From Codonopsis lanceolata (taxonomy: Eukaryota > Streptophyta > Magnoliopsida > Asterales > Campanulaceae), in NCBI GenBank assembly GCA_013146195.2, contig CM028381.1, positions 55,445,573 to 55,509,572 of the forward strand: 64,000 nucleotides of DNA, in the 5' to 3' direction. The notes beneath the pieces were generated by a model. The model did not search any database, was not told the DNA's origin, and saw nothing but the letters and a program-made list of their open reading frames with translations. Shown one piece after another: positions 1 through 11,990 of this stretch. A program made the position numbers and the translations under genes. Positions within the stretch are counted from its first letter, which is position 1. The number at the start of each line of letters is the position of its first letter.

Positions 1-1750
1 TAAATAAAATTGGGGCATGTATTATGTATTTAATCTTATGATAATAAGATGGTGTACATGCTAGCGATTTATGTAAATTAACGACAATAAATAAATATTG
101 TTATTAGCATGACTGGGGAAAATAACATTAATATCGATATTATGTGTCATATGTGATCAAAACATGATTTGTATAGAGAGTTCACGCGCGAATTTAGGCA
201 TAGTGGTGAATAAAGTAGTTTCATTATCATTTGTCATGTGTGGGCAAATAAATAATACAATATAGAGTTTAATTAACTCAATTGATATGTCAAATTTGAT
301 AAGTGAGTGAGTATGCACTTTCTTTTTTCACGCGCGGCCAGGGATTAGTAAAATCGTAAGGCGCGTAAAGTGGTGTCATACATATGGTCGTAGATGCAAA
401 ATATATTTAATTGCATGCATTGGTGTAGTATAGTGTGACATACATAATCATGGTGGACAATTTAATGTAAACATGACATAATTATGAGCATAAATGCATT
501 ATAATTACTCTGATTTATGTCACATAATAATTGTCACAGTTGAATTTCATGCATTATTCACCAATTAATGATAATTTTAATCGGTTACTACAGTTAGCAT
601 GTCAAGTCGTTATGTCATATGTATTTATAGCATGGTAATTAATTTGATATTATAGCTATTTTGAACAGCGCCGAGTGATAATCGTCAATTATTAATTTTC
701 ATAATTAATAATTTTAAAGGAATGAATGTCTCAAAATTATAGTTCAGTCACATCACATACTGATTACATGCATGTTCATGTAAGTTATTCGTGTCTCATG
801 CTAATTTGGAGCAATAAAGTAACAATGCATGTTAATTCCGACATTCAAATCATGCTCTGTTAAGTAATGATGTAATGCAACACATAAAAATAAAGTCATG
901 TGAATAAAATATGTGAAATTGGAGGGAAATAAATGGAAAGAATGCAACTCGATGGAGCTGGGCAGAACTTATTGAAGCTGAAGGGTTTGAATAGAATTTA
1001 TGGAAACCTTGAGTAGCTGAATGGAATTTTAATAAAGTGTTAGACATTATGGAATTCATGGTTGTTCACTTATCAGCGTATTGAATACGCATGAAGCATG
1101 ATTCTAGTCTCCAAGTTTTCAGCCGCTTCAACCATGTACTGACGACGCGTATGAAGTTCGATGATGGAGATTTTTGTGGTGTTTGCTTCATCTGGTCAGT
1201 GCAAAACCATTTATGATGTTCATTTTCTGTGTTTGTTGCTTGAAAAAATCTGATTTGGTTGGCCGGAGTGTTGCCGGCACGTGATGATGGCGGGATGCCT
1301 CGAGCAACTCATGGCGGCACATGAGGGAGCATTTGGACTCCAATGGCGGTGATTTTGGCAGTGTTGTGCTCGATTGAGCAAGGCGCACCTAGCAGTGTTG
1401 TCTAGTATTGTTTGATCTTTGCTTGGAGATTGCATTTGCGTTGGTTCTAGAGATCGAAGAGCTGCCGGGGCGCGACAAGGAGTCAACGCCTCCAGCCGTT
1501 TTGAGTGGTTCGCAGGGGAGCGTTACAGCTCCGATTGCGATGATTTTCATGGCCGTGGACTCATCTTGTCAAGGCGAAATCCCGTGTATAATTTGTTTTT
1601 TGTTTAGGTCTTTTTTTCTCCGTCCATTCCGAATGGAAAGTGAATGTGTTTCTTGTTTTGGATGGTTCCCGCACCCCATGAACGGAGCTCTGGGCATATA
1701 CGATTAACCGATAATACGACGGAGTCTTTGAGTACAGAGAAACAAAGTGT
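1..1750. other. No recognisable gene; probable LTR-element interior in the right half
   Basis: Positions 1-1100 are AT-rich with no coding pattern or recognisable repeat end. Positions 1140-1750 are more GC-rich and lie on the internal side of the primer-binding-site-like sequence at 1751-1774, so on the - strand they would be the leader or start of an LTR retrotransposon. The short open frames there overlap on both strands and resemble no gag or pol motif I know. I see no host gene. Confidence 0.4.
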
Positions 1751-1774
1751 GTTCGATTCCCGGCAACGGAACCA
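1751..1774 (-). other. Primer-binding site resembling the tRNA-Asp 3' end
   Basis: The + strand here matches the 3' end of plant tRNA-Asp (T-arm, acceptor stem and CCA) at about 21 of 24 positions. On the - strand it is therefore a reverse-transcription primer site. It lies six bases inside the TG...CA block at 1781-2245, the normal spacing between an LTR and its PBS. The PBS type is known from plant Gypsy elements; assigning this element to Gypsy is inference. Confidence 0.6.
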
Positions 1775-1780
1775 AACTGA

Positions 1781-2245
1781 TGTGGCAAAAATATCAGTCA
1801 TATCGGGGGTGCCGAAATTCGTCGAGATCCGTGAGTCGTTCGTTGACTGAATTGATGATGAAATCGTCGTCTGGGTTAGATATTTGGCTGTATGTAGGTA
1901 TCTGCAAAATGAGCACCGTGAGTGGTAGGGGATGTCCCCCAAAACCCTCCGATGTGAGAATCAGTACAGTATCAAAAATATAGGAGGGCTCGTAGGCCTC
2001 GTGTGTGGAGTGAGAACTGTAGAGGAGAGAGAACGTGCCCTACAATGAGATAGTAGGGTTTATTTATACTTGAGGGGTTAGGGTTTACTTGTTGTGCATG
2101 GGCCAGGCCCATGGTATTCAGTAGTCCTGTAAAGAATAGTGGGCTATTGTAGTGGAAAGCCCCCTCGCCCAGGCGAGACCCAAAAGCCTTTTTAGGCAGA
2201 TTAAATATAGGCACTTCAAGAACTAAACAACAATTTATATGATCA
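1781..2245 (-). mobile_element. LTR of a Gypsy-type retrotransposon (5' LTR, - strand)
   Basis: The block begins TG and ends CA on the + strand, is about 465 bp long and abuts a tRNA-Asp-like primer site on the left. Reading on the - strand it has a TATA box (about 2059-2071) followed by a pyrimidine-rich initiation region and then the PBS, the expected U3-R-U5 order. The matching second LTR is not in the window, so the element is partial or extends left of position 1. Family assignment rests on PBS type only. Confidence 0.5.
2059..2071 (-). promoter_or_regulatory. TATA box of the Gypsy-type LTR
   Basis: The - strand reads AGTATAAATAAA within the LTR, upstream of a CT-rich stretch and the primer site. 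It is probably the LTR promoter; activity is not shown. Confidence 0.45.
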
Positions 2246-2269
2246 GTCAAGTAAGTAGTCAAGTAAGTG

Positions 2270-2980
2270 ACTGATGTAAAAAGATTGGCCGACCAAAATT
2301 TAGATTTCTTAAGTATAAGTTAATAAGTCAACACACACAAAAGATGATAAGTAAAGAAGACATAATTTAAAGTGGTTTTACCGTTCACAGTATAAACTGA
2401 TACGTCTACTACCAAGTTTATCAAAATGTAAAGTGGTTCACAATGTATAACAAAGACTAGTGTTCGGTGTAGTATGATTGAAACTCAATCACACTCGCAT
2501 AAGTACAATCAATGATCTCTCAAAAACTAAATAGTAGGGAGGGATTCACTACACAATGATTGAATATCATAAACTAGCTAAGTGAATAAACTGTAAATGA
2601 CACTAGTTAATGCAAAAGAGGTTTATGCACTTCAAGTTGAGAGAATTTGGCTTGAGTATATGGAATGCTTCAGTGATTCTTCAAGTCTTCTTACCAGACT
2701 TTAAATAGGTAAAGATGATCTTCTTTATGTTGGAGCTAAGTTTGAATTTGTGTGGGATCAGACACCAAGGAAATATACACTCAATAGAAAACAGATGACA
2801 GAGCGTCGGTCATGAAGAACAATTAATGCAATAGTTGATTTCTAGAAACAAGAAAACCAAAACTCAAAAAGGAAAGTCTCGGTTATGAGAAGAAAAAAAA
2901 CATGTTTGTTTTTATGAGGAAATATACAAGTTGACATTTATACGAAAATTATACTTGTATGGAAAGCTGAAAGTGCAATA
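2270..2980 (-). mobile_element. SIRE-like copia LTR fragment
   Basis: It shares the motif of a GGTTCAC box followed by TATAAACTG and a TACGTC(T/C)ACTAC box (about 2385-2415) with the LTRs at 3650-4810 and 17127-18388 and, inverted, at 36650-37315. Sequence around it has the same run of short conserved islands. It is separated from the neighbouring LTR by another copia LTR at about 2985-3650. It is truncated, with no coding capacity. Confidence 0.45.
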
Positions 2981-2984
2981 GTAG

Positions 2985-3650
2985 CTAGCATTCCAAGAAA
3001 ATTATCAATGCAGCTTCTGGTGCAGTTACATCCAATGATGCATTGACCAGATAACAAATCAAATAAACAGCGGAAGTCTTTAATCTAATAAAACAAAGAA
3101 GTATATCAAATAATCTACAAGCAATGCTTGTAGATCCAGCCTTATGGCCAAAAAGGATTTCACTAAAAAGATTATGAGTCTTACAAAAATCGTGAAACCT
3201 AACCAAATACCAGAACCTCTAACAAGACTATGAAGTCTGTAGAAGAAACCCACAAAAACATGAGTAAAACAAACGTGAGATTAAAAAAATAAGTTTCCTA
3301 ACAACTAGGAAAACAAACAGCAAAACAATCAATATAGTTTGTAATGTTACTGCATTCACAACTATATCCAAATACTCCAAACAAAGCTCTCAGCGTTTTC
3401 TCTCTATCAGCATGTGTCTCTTCATATCTTGTTTGCACATCCTCTTCTTATATATACTCGAACAGGAGACCTACACACACAATAAAACCAACAACTCCAA
3501 GGAAACATAGAATTAGGAAATAAATAGATTAGTTTCCAAAATTAGTTTCCTAATTTAAGTCAAAGATATTACCAAATATTTTGTCCAACTTAAATTTAGA
3601 CTCTTGAGTTTTGGAAGTATTTAATTATGATAACACTTTATCAATACTTT
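2985..3650 (-). mobile_element. Copia-type solo LTR, same family as 9318-10160
   Basis: Read on the - strand, it has the landmarks of the LTR at 9318-10160: a TTAGGAAA-rich start, then GATCTACAAG...CTTGTAGATT, then ACTTCCGCTG near the end. No internal coding region adjoins it, so it is probably a solo LTR, here lodged within SIRE-like LTR sequence. Boundaries are approximate. Confidence 0.45.
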
Positions 3651-4810
3651 AGAACCAAGAAAAGTATTAAATATGTAGCTGACCGATACTTAAGTAGATA
3701 GAAGTTGTTTAAGTGTTAGAACAGTTTTATCATAAGGTAAATGACAAAGTATTTGGAGTGGTTCACGGTATAAGCTGTTACGTCCACTACTAAGTTGGTC
3801 AAACTTAGATTTTGAAGTGCACTAAGATTACATCTATTCTAAATGATCGCTAACGAATCAGTATACAACAAAAACCAGTGTTTGAGGAATATGATTAATA
3901 AATAATCAAATTTGTGCAACAATCAAAGGTTCTTTGAAGATTCGAAAGAATAAAGGAACAGTTGAAACAGTGATTATTCAAACAAGAACTAGAAAGAGAA
4001 TGATATATGATAGACTATCTAGTAAGTGTTTGTGAGAAGAAGCTCTTCAAAGAAAGATTGAAGTTCTGATTTGAATGAAGGCTTCAACGTCTTTGTCTCT
4101 GTTAGTGTGCTTTGAGTATTTGAGATTTACGAAAGTAGTGCACGTAATTCTGCGAAGGTGTCTTCTTCAATCCTTACTTCAGACGTTTTATAGAGATCTT
4201 CAAGTTTGGAGTCGTTTGAGAGAGCGAAATTGAAATTTGAATTTCTTGAAGACATGATGATGAAAAAAATATTTCATTGAATGCACAGAGATCTTGCAAA
4301 GGATCAGAGACAAAGAGTATTTTCTAACATGAAATAATAAAGAGGGCGGTTAGCTAGGATATAATATATTTGAAGAACATTTAAGACATACACGAAAGTT
4401 TTCTATTGACAAGACAGACAACACAAAAAAAGTCTTCTATGAATAGTTTTTTTTGTTTGAAAATAGGTGACAAAATAATAATTTAATATAAGAGCATAAA
4501 TGCCAATCATTTCTATAGTGAATAGTGTTTCAGCAGGATGAAAACTCAAAATATTTAAGCATGCGTTGACACTGTGTATCAGCAGCTTCTAGCTGTTGAT
4601 GACTAAGTTTAAGTAGATGAGATATTTTATTTACACAAGGCTGCTTAACTAAGTCAAGGAGGCATCTATCTGTTGAAGGTTTCAGCAGATAGAATTAGAT
4701 TTACTAAAGTCTAAGTAAAACAGCCTAAAGGCTATAGTATTTTCAAGAATTGAACTAGCTGTTTTAGCTTAATGATTTTAAGTAAATATAAAGCATGCAA
4801 AGTTTCTACA
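3650..4810 (-). mobile_element. 3' LTR of the decayed SIRE-like copia element
   Basis: On the - strand this LTR starts TGTAGAAACTTTGC directly after the polypurine tract at 4811-4826 and carries the family motifs near 3757-3800 (GTGGTTCACGGTATAAGC, TACGTCCACTAC). Its far end is interrupted by the copia LTR at 2985-3650, so its full length cannot be read. It is the downstream LTR of the RT/RNase H remnant at 6826-8100. Confidence 0.55.
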
Positions 4811-4826
4811 ATCTCCTCCTATTTAC
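4811..4826 (-). other. Polypurine tract of the SIRE-like element
   Basis: The - strand reads TAGGAGGAGAT immediately before the TG that opens the LTR. The same arrangement occurs at 18389-18402, which supports calling both as plus-strand primer sites of related elements. Confidence 0.55.
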
Positions 4827-4829
4827 TTA

Positions 4830-5942
4830 AAGTTTGCATAAGATGTTAGAAAAAGCAAAACATGTAATGTAATATGTAAACTTTTTAAAATTTGTTCACG
4901 CTGATGAATCCACTTCATCAGCTTATTGCATGTTTGCTCTTCTCCTTATATCTTTGAGTTCCAGCAGATATATATCAGCTCTTGTTTGATATGCTTAAGC
5001 TTTTGCTCTATGCACTTTGCCCTCTTGAAGGGCTTTAAACACAACAGATTCAACATTTTCTACCCTTGTAGCCCAATCTTTTTGAAAAGCCATAATGGAA
5101 TTCCAGTCATGCATAGTGGCTTCTCAAGGAGCGCTAGTGGCTATGGTAGCCTAAACTTCAATGGAGATGGTGCTTTGAATGTTGGGAACAATGGAGTTCA
5201 GCTTGGCTTAAAGATTATGGAACATAAGAGTGTGGTAGTCAAGGGTTGCATAGACATCAGAAGTTGTAGGAGCAGGTTCTGTATTAGCTTCTGAAGAGTC
5301 ATCAATAAAAATTGGCTGTTGAGCAAATGGATGAGAGATATCTTGACTTATAATCTTCTTCTGTTTTTTCTACCTTTTGATAGTTGGCCTTAGAGGTTTG
5401 GAAGAAGTAGGAGGTAGTAGCACATGCTTAGCTGGCTTAGCAGGTAAGGCTGGAGGTGAGGCAGTAGGAGGTTTGGCATTTACAGCAGCAGTATTGACAG
5501 AAGAGAATAATTAAGGATGTATAGAAGTAGATGCTCCTCCTAACTGAGACAGCTGTTGTAGGTGAAAAGCCCTATTATGATTTTTAGTATCAAGGATGCA
5601 GGTATTGATAAACTTCATAGCCATCTGCAAGTTCAGCTGGAGACAAACATCAAGTTTTCTTTTGAAGTTAGTGTCTGCGTACTCATCTGGGATGATCATA
5701 GGTTTCTCTTCCTTTTTCTCTTCATGGAAGGAAAGAAGAGATTGAATAAAAAGAGGTAAATGATCAATGGGGAAAGCCCTGTTTGGAGGAATATGAATAG
5801 GACATTTTTGGTAGGGAGAGTATATAGAGTAAAAGGACGGATTGGATAGTAGAGGAAAATGTTGTGTGGGTTGAGGTTCAGTAGGTGGAATGGTAGTTTC
5901 ACATGTAAGAGTGTTGCAAACAAGATATGTGTTACCTGTCAT
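4830..5942 (-). pseudogene. Decayed env-like / pol-downstream region of a SIRE-like copia element
   Basis: This stretch lies between RNase H (6826-7104) and the polypurine tract, where SIRE/Maximus copia elements carry an extra env-like frame. The best preserved piece is 5511-5942 (143 codons, - strand), rich in Pro and Ser at the start, then a helix-like segment with a KLDVCLQLNLQMAMKF core. Reading on towards 4890 gives further peptide-like stretches (Pro/Ala-rich, then charged and helical) broken by stops and frameshifts. The counterpart at 18982-20010 is a much longer intact open frame. Function in the family is uncertain; here it is non-functional. Confidence 0.45.
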
Positions 5943-6825
5943 AGTACCTGAAAGATTAGAGACTTTGAACTTAACTTAAGGATGAGTATGTAGAAAATGT
6001 ACTGAATAATAAGATGTAAGCAATGAAATATGAACTCTTTTGAAAGTAGTGAAGTTTGAAATGGATTTTATAGAGTATATGTAGGAAAATGATGGTGATG
6101 AATTTAAGTCTGTTTAAGTACAAAAGATTTAGAATATTTGATGGAGGAGATATGATATGATATGCAGTGATAAGTACAAAAAGAATTTTCATTTGTTTGT
6201 ACCAAAAAATGATAAGGGATGTGTGGTTGTGATAAGGAGCAAAGATAATGATGAGATGTTTTGAAGTAAAAAAGTGGTTCATCATAATTAATGCACTGAT
6301 GGTCAGAGGTTGGCAGTGAAAGTCTTTAAGAATGTGTCAATGTTTTCAAAAAATATGGGCTTTGCTTAATCATTAAATGATGATAGAAATTTTATCATTA
6401 AGAATAAATCATTTAAAATTGGGGATATTTGTTCTAAAACTTGTGTCAACTGTCAGAAGAATAGAGTTTTAAGATGGACAGTTGAGTTTTAATGCAGAAT
6501 AAGTGAGGACCCCAAATATCTCAAATAAATATAATTGAATAATTTATTAATGAACACTTAAGTGAGATTACTTGATGTGATACCTTTTAGCAAGTGTTAG
6601 GTTTAGAAGCTTATCTGAGCTGTTGATTGAAATCAGCAGCTGTAAGATCTCACCTGCTTAATAGTTTTCTTCACCAGATGACGTGGCAGGTGAAAATATA
6701 TTGATTTATGCAATAAACAATTTAAGAATCTTAGCTGGAAGAGCATATTAGCTGGAGGAAAGGCTGAGTCTTTTAAGCTTTTAAGTTATCAGCTGATGCT
6801 TAAAAATAGCTGCAGATGTTAGTTG
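5943..6825. other. Degenerate spacer of the SIRE-like element
   Basis: AT-rich sequence between the RNase H remnant and the env-like remnant. It contains no frame I can recognise on either strand and is presumably decayed element interior. Confidence 0.35.
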
Positions 6826-8100
6826 TTACTTCATCGACAAGATTTGTGAACGGCAACTACCAGCAGCTATGTATTCAACTTCTGTTGTTGAGGTATAGAC
6901 CGAAACTTGCTTTTTGCAACCCCATGATATTAGCTTGTTTCCAAGGAATTGACATGTTTTACTTGTGCTTTTCCTGTTTACTCTACAAGTTGCAAGATCA
7001 GCATCTGAATATCCTATTAAATTGAAAGAAAAATCCCTGGGATACCAAATGTCAAATTTTTCAGTATCTATTAGATACCTAATAATCCTTTCAGCAGCTA
7101 TCATGTGAGACTTTTTAGGATCATCTTAAAAATGTTCACAAATACATACAACAAACATAATATCTGGCCTACAAACAGTTAGATATAAAAGAGATCCAAC
7201 TATACCTCTGTATTCAGTCATATTGACTGATTTACCTTTTTCATCTATAACAAGATGGACATTCAACTCTCATTGGAGTATTTGCTGATTTTGCCTCTTA
7301 CAAATTGTATTTCTTTATAAGCTCTTTGGTGTACTTAACTTGATAGATAAATATTTCTTCTTCAGTTTGTTTGATTTGGAAACCAAGGAAGTATGTGAGT
7401 TTTCCCATCATGCTCATCTCAAACTTGCCCTTCATTAGGTTTTCAAATCTCTTACACAAAATATCATTAGTAGAACCAAAAATAATATCATTAACACAAA
7501 TTTGAACTAATAAGGTGTTACCTTTTTGTTTCATAGAAAATAGAGTAGTATCAATTTTGCCTATTTGAAACCTTTTTCCATGAGAAATTTAGAAAAAGTT
7601 TCATGCCAGGCTCTTAGGGCTTGTTTAAGTCTATACAAGGCTATTCTAAGCTTGTATACATGGTCCTTCTTCTTTTTGTCTTGAAACCTAGGGGGTTGTT
7701 TAATATATACTTATTCTTGAAGGTTTCCATTGATAAATGCACTCTTCACATCATTTGATAGACTTTGAAGTATTTTAAAGTTGCATATGCAAGGAGCAAT
7801 CTGATAGCTTCTAGTCTTGTAACAGGAGCAAATGTTTGATCATAATCAATGCCCTCCTCCTCTCTATAGCCTTGAGCTACTAACCTTGCTTTGTTTCTTG
7901 TGACATTTTCATCTTCATCCATTTTGTTCTTGAAGACCCATTTGGTTTCTACAACTTGTTGATCAGTAGGTTTTGGAACAAGTTGTCACATTTCACTTCT
8001 CTCTAACTGATTGAGTTTTTCTTGCATGACCTCAATTCAATGAGAATCTTCCAAAGCTTCATCAATCTTTTTAAGTTCAATTGAGGAGACAAAAACATGA
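6826..8100 (-). pseudogene. Ty1/copia reverse transcriptase - RNase H remnant
   Basis: Reading from 8100 to 6826 on the - strand gives the copia pol order. First comes the start of RT (ETKWVFKNKMDE..., RNKARLVAQGY..., GIDYDQTFAPV). A catalytic-motif stretch follows at 7298-7534 (VNDIIFGSTND where YVDD-type is usual, then KFEMSMMGKLTYFLG). Then comes the RT-RH linker with EYRGIVGSLLYLT. The RNase H piece at 6826-7104 has LIGYSDADLATCRVNRKS, then STTEVEYIAA. Several stops and frameshifts make it a pseudogene. The first Tyr of the YVDD box is replaced and the segment VND/DD is intact only in part. The motifs match the SIRE/Maximus branch. Integrase and gag are absent: homology stops near 8105. 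Confidence 0.85.
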
Positions 8101-8104
8101 GAAT

Positions 8105-8470
8105 CAAGTGTGAGCTCGAGGCCCACCTAAGGACAGAAAAGAGAAACTTGAGGGAGCTCTCTGCTCACCAATTCAAGTTGATGGATGTTTTACTTCGCAA
8201 AACTATCCGAGAAGAAGACATGCTTTAGTGGTAGTGGTGGTTTTGGTGGAGGGAAGCGGGAAGAGGGAAGAGGGAAGAGGGAAGGAAGAAGGTGAGTAAG
8301 GGTGGGGACATGTAGAAAGAAAAAATAGTCTGAAAGTGTGTGTTAATATATGCCAGAAAAATTGAAGTTCAATGACCAATATAGGAAACTTGAAATATCT
8401 ATAATCATTATAGGAAAAAAAAAGTTAAGTTCACGGACAAAATTATTTATTAATTCAATTATATATAACA
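8105..8470. other. Unassigned sequence with a GGGAAGA simple repeat
   Basis: Homology to the copia element ends near 8105. A short purine-rich repeat (GGGAAGA units, about 8255-8290) follows. No gene recognised. Confidence 0.4.
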
Positions 8471-8474
8471 ACTA

Positions 8475-8830
8475 GGAAAAATTACGGGTCGTTTCACTTT
8501 TTAAAATTTCTAATTGTTAAATTACAATACCCTTAATGAATCGAAGGCGCGCTATGGAAATCACTAAATTGCACCGCGATACAAAAAATTTTAATTGTAT
8601 CAATTTTTGCAATGCAATTCATCATTTTAATTACATAATCCAAATTTGCACCATGATGAAACAATTTTTGTACTGCTGTGCATAAGTCTTAATTACTTAA
8701 TCCATTTTTGAAACGCGATGAATTAATTTTTGCACCGCGATACATAAAATACTATCTAATCCATTTTTTCACCATCCATTTTTTCACCGCGATACAAAAT
8801 GATAATGAACCAAACCATTTCCTCCCTTTC
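8475..8830. repeat. Dispersed repeat, 'CCCTTAATGAA' family, copy 1
   Basis: It shares a core ACCCTTAATGAAnCGAAGGC followed by GCGCTA with copies at about 30645-31145 and 38555-38720. All three are preceded by a TTCACTTT/CACTATGTAAA-type start and followed by repeated CCGCGATAC/CATCA-type short motifs. The class is unknown; no terminal repeats were found by eye. Confidence 0.5.
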
Positions 8831-8944
8831 TTCTTTATCTCTCTATCTGTCTATCGTAAGCCTTCTTTCTCCTCTTTATCCACTTATGTTCTACTGAAAA
8901 ATCATTCAGTCCAGCACATATCCATTATAATTTTGTATTTAATG

Positions 8945-9200
8945 AATCAAAAAAATCGTCTACCTTTCGGGGGCGTTGCCCCCGAATCCCCCCGAAGGGC
9001 CGTTGTCCCCTCGATCCCCGTTTTGTTGCCAATAATGATGATTTTCAAATCCAATGTGATTTTCGGAGCTATTGAAGGAATTGATGACATTTTCGAAATA
9101 ATATTTCTAAATATTATCTTTTGCGGTTGAAAAATAAAAACAAAAATACTGAAGAGATTCAAAACTTTAGAAAAGGGATTAGACAAAATTTTATCAAACA
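8945..9200. repeat. Dispersed repeat with a GC-rich hairpin
   Basis: It opens with the near-perfect palindrome CGGGGGCGTTGCCCCCG (about 8968-8985), unusual in this AT-rich region. A stretch matching part of 39795-40080 follows (AACAAT-ATGATTTTC, CATTTTNGAA...TTTTGCGGTTGAAAA). Open frames on both strands here are short and non-conserved. Confidence 0.4.
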
Positions 9201-9317
9201 ACTAATCTATTAGGTTAGTTCGGTCAGATTCTCAGTTTTTTGGTTTGAAAGTTGGGCTAATCCGAAAGTCCAATTCCATAAAATTACAGATTCAACATGT
9301 AAGGGTAAATTAGGCAT

Positions 9318-10160
9318 TGTCTAATTTATCTTGTTTTTCACCCTCTTGGTCAAAATAGGATTTTAATTGGTATTATTGTGATAGGATTTAATTAGGATTT
9401 CCTTATTAGATTTAGGTGATATTTTTTGGGTAACTAAATCTTTGCATAAGTATTTAGTTATTATTGATATCAAATTAGGAAACATAATCTTGTATAATTT
9501 TCTGTTTAATATCTTCCCTAGTAGTAGTGTTTGTATTTCCGAGTACTTGCAGGATTCCTTGGAGTCTAGGTTTGCAGGATTCGCTGCCTATATTAAGAGC
9601 TGAGGTCGAGCTGTTGAGATACACGGAGAAAGCCTAGATTCAGACGATATTCAGAAAGCAGTAAGAGAGTTTCATATCCAGAAGTCTTGTGTGCCGAACC
9701 TGTGAGAAGAAATCAACTTCTAGTACACGAAGACCATTCTGCATTCTTATACCTGCCGTCTGTGTGTTTAAATCTTCGAGAACCTGACCTTGTGTTTCTG
9801 AAGTTGTGTTTAGCACTTCCAGTTTGTGTGATTGTTCTTGGAGGTTGTTCTTGTTTTGATTCTTTCTTCCCACGTTTGTTCTAGTAGTTTATGTGGGTTT
9901 TGTAATTCTCCAAGATTCTATATCTTGTGAGAATTTTGTGTTAATTGTTAAGTTTCAAAAACAGTGTTGTTTTTAATATAGTTTGTTGACTTGAGGCTTG
10001 ATCTACAAGTTTGATACTTGTAGATTGTTTTTGTGTGATTTTCTGTCTTTCTAAGTCTGTTTGATTTTAAATCTGAAAACAAAACTTCCGCTGCTATTTC
10101 CTGTGATACACTTTCAGTTATCTTTGTCACTGTCATTGTTGCAACATTCACTGCAACATT
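9318..10160 (+). mobile_element. Copia-type solo LTR
   Basis: The sequence begins TGTCTAATTTATC with TTAGGATT-type repeats, passes a TACTTGCAGGATTCC block and a GATCTACAAG...CTTGTAGATT inverted pair (about 10000-10025). It ends with ACTTCCGCTGC and a CAACATT-rich tail. The same landmarks appear inverted at 2985-3650. No primer site or coding region follows, so it is probably a solo LTR. Exact ends are uncertain. Confidence 0.45.
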
Positions 10161-10383
10161 GACAGTAACATTGTTTCATATCAAGAATCTGTGGCATCGC
10201 GTTCTTTCACAACACCAATTCAAAATATTAATTGGATCCAATTTCTATTGGTCTAATCGTATTTCATTGATCAATTTTAAAAAACTTCAGCACACGCCAA
10301 GCCATTCGGTATTCATTTCACTTGTTTCCATTGCAAAACCATGGATGGAGCGCGTATCACGTATTGTATGTTTTCGATCTCGT

Positions 10384-10613
10384 TTGGTGCAGTGTTTTGA
10401 AAACACAGCTTTTTCAAAATGTAGTTTTATTTTTGTAAACACGTTTAGAAAACTATTTCAAAACGCTATTTTTTATAAACAGAATAGTTATAAATATAGC
10501 ATATTTTTAAAACGCTACAAATTGGAGAGTTTTAAAACGCTGCATTGAAACATTTTTAAAGAAAAAACGTAACATTTTTTATTAACGTTTTGACCAAAAC
10601 GCTCCACTAAACA
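10384..10613. repeat. Palindromic MITE, 'AAAACGC' family
   Basis: It starts GTTTGGTGCAGTGTTTTGAAAAC and ends with an imperfect inverse (CAAAACGCTCCACTAAAC), with many AAAACGCT/AGCGTTTT repeats inside. Relatives lie at 42604-42870, 44050-44225 and 57766-58290. The TIRs suggest a hAT-type MITE; no clear 8-bp target duplication was found. Confidence 0.5.
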
Positions 10614-10639
10614 AACAGTTCATTATTAAGTGTTAAGTC

Positions 10640-10860
10640 TTCTGTAGCAGGCACGTGAAAGCCCACGTGAAAACCCATACTAGGAACTGTGACCAGATAC
10701 TAGAGCTAAATTATCAAAAAAATATTTTAATAAAACAAAAGTTAATTGTGGGACCCAAACTGAAGATTTGGCTGGCTATTGGTGTCGCATGGGATGAGTC
10801 ATGGTTGTTGCATTTGGATAAGCCTGCCACCTGTTCCCTCCCACTCCTAAACCTCTCCTA
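10640..10860. repeat. Duplicated anchor block X, copy 1
   Basis: Non-repetitive-looking sequence found again at 42270-42550. Shared islands are GCCCACGTGAAA, CCCATACT(A/G)GG, TGTGACCAGATACTAG, CTGAAGATTTGGCTGG, GCATGGGATGAGTCAT and GGATAAGCC(T/C)GCCACCTG. Order and orientation are the same. It is one of the anchors suggesting an old segmental duplication that includes the gene pair at 26810 and 47365. It contains CACGTG-like cores but no reading frame. Confidence 0.6.
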
Positions 10861-10995
10861 GTCACTCCCATTTTTATTTTATTTAGACAAAGAGAAACAT
10901 TTAGGTAAAATGGTGTTACAGATTTTTGAGTCATTCAATCTATTATGTGTTGGTAAGTTGAATTGTAACATAACGAGACTCCGTTTATAAATTAA
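10861..10995. other. No feature recognised
   Basis: AT-rich sequence with no gene, RNA or repeat end that I can identify. Confidence 0.4.
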
Positions 10996-11990
10996 CTAGT
11001 ACTCTTGTTTGTGCCGATGGCACGGCACCAGTTTGAGAATTTATCAATAAATGAAGTAGATACTGTGGAAATAAACTGCTAAAAATATTAATTTCTTTTT
11101 AAAAAAATGATTTTCAAACTGGGCCTCTTTGCCCGGAACGAAGGGATTAATTAATAATTTGTATATGAAATTGCGGGCCAGACAAAACGGGTCGGATAAT
11201 AATTAAAAATTAAAAAAATATATTTCAAATTACAAAACTTATGATTTTTTTAATTTTTTTTAAATTTGTATACAAAATTACAGGTCGGAAAAAAATTAAA
11301 TTGATTAAGTTCATTACGATAACAATTAAAAATAAAAAAAATACAAATACAAATTTTTGCAACCATAAAACTGTAAAACTGTAAAACCGTAAAATATTAA
11401 TTGTAAAACTGTAATATCTTAGTAAAAGATTAACTAATTTTCGCAAATGTAAAATAATAACTGTAAACCGTCTTGTAAACCTTAATATTTCAATAATTAA
11501 AATAGGAATGGAAAAAAGGTGATAAAAACGGTTGAGATTGTGAGATTAAACGTGATAGAGAGACATTCTTTATATTTCATATATATATCAATATTACATT
11601 GAAATGAATGTCTGCACATAATTTTTCTTTTAAAAATTTAACATTCGTCAATAATTTTAACTTATACTTCCTAATTTAAACATGTGCTACCATTAATTAA
11701 GAATATTTTCAACCTATTTATAAAATTTTAGGAGAGAAAATTGTAATTTTTTAAAAAACTATAATGAAAATTCTTTTAAAAAATAGAGTGACATTATTTG
11801 GAAATTGGTGTTGCAAAATAATTTTTTATTCAATAGCCGTAGAATCTTGGTAAAACAGTAAATTGATTAATTTATATACGAAATTGCGGGCTGAAAAAAA
11901 ACGGGCCGGACAAAAATTAAATTTATTAAGTTAATTACGATAATAATTAAAAAGAAAAAAATAAAAGCGAGAAAGTAAAGGCACCGTGCT
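10996..11990 (-). mobile_element. Helitron-like sequence; 3' terminus at 10996
   Basis: On the - strand the sequence ends with a GC-rich hairpin (GTGCCGATGGCACGGCAC region, 11011-11028) a short distance before CTAG, followed by T: the plant Helitron 3' signature. The inside resembles 24220-24290 of the smaller Helitron at 24183-24515 (TTTCAAATTACAAAA, TTTGTATACAAAA). The 5' end could not be placed, so the right boundary is a guess. Confidence 0.4.

Noticed and set aside
4926..5294. 122-codon open frame on the + strand
   Set aside because: It is antisense to the env-like remnant of the copia element; the - strand reading makes more sense in context.
8708..9130. 140-codon open frame on the + strand
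   Set aside because: It runs through two dispersed repeats (8475-8830 and 8945-9200), with no conserved protein pattern.
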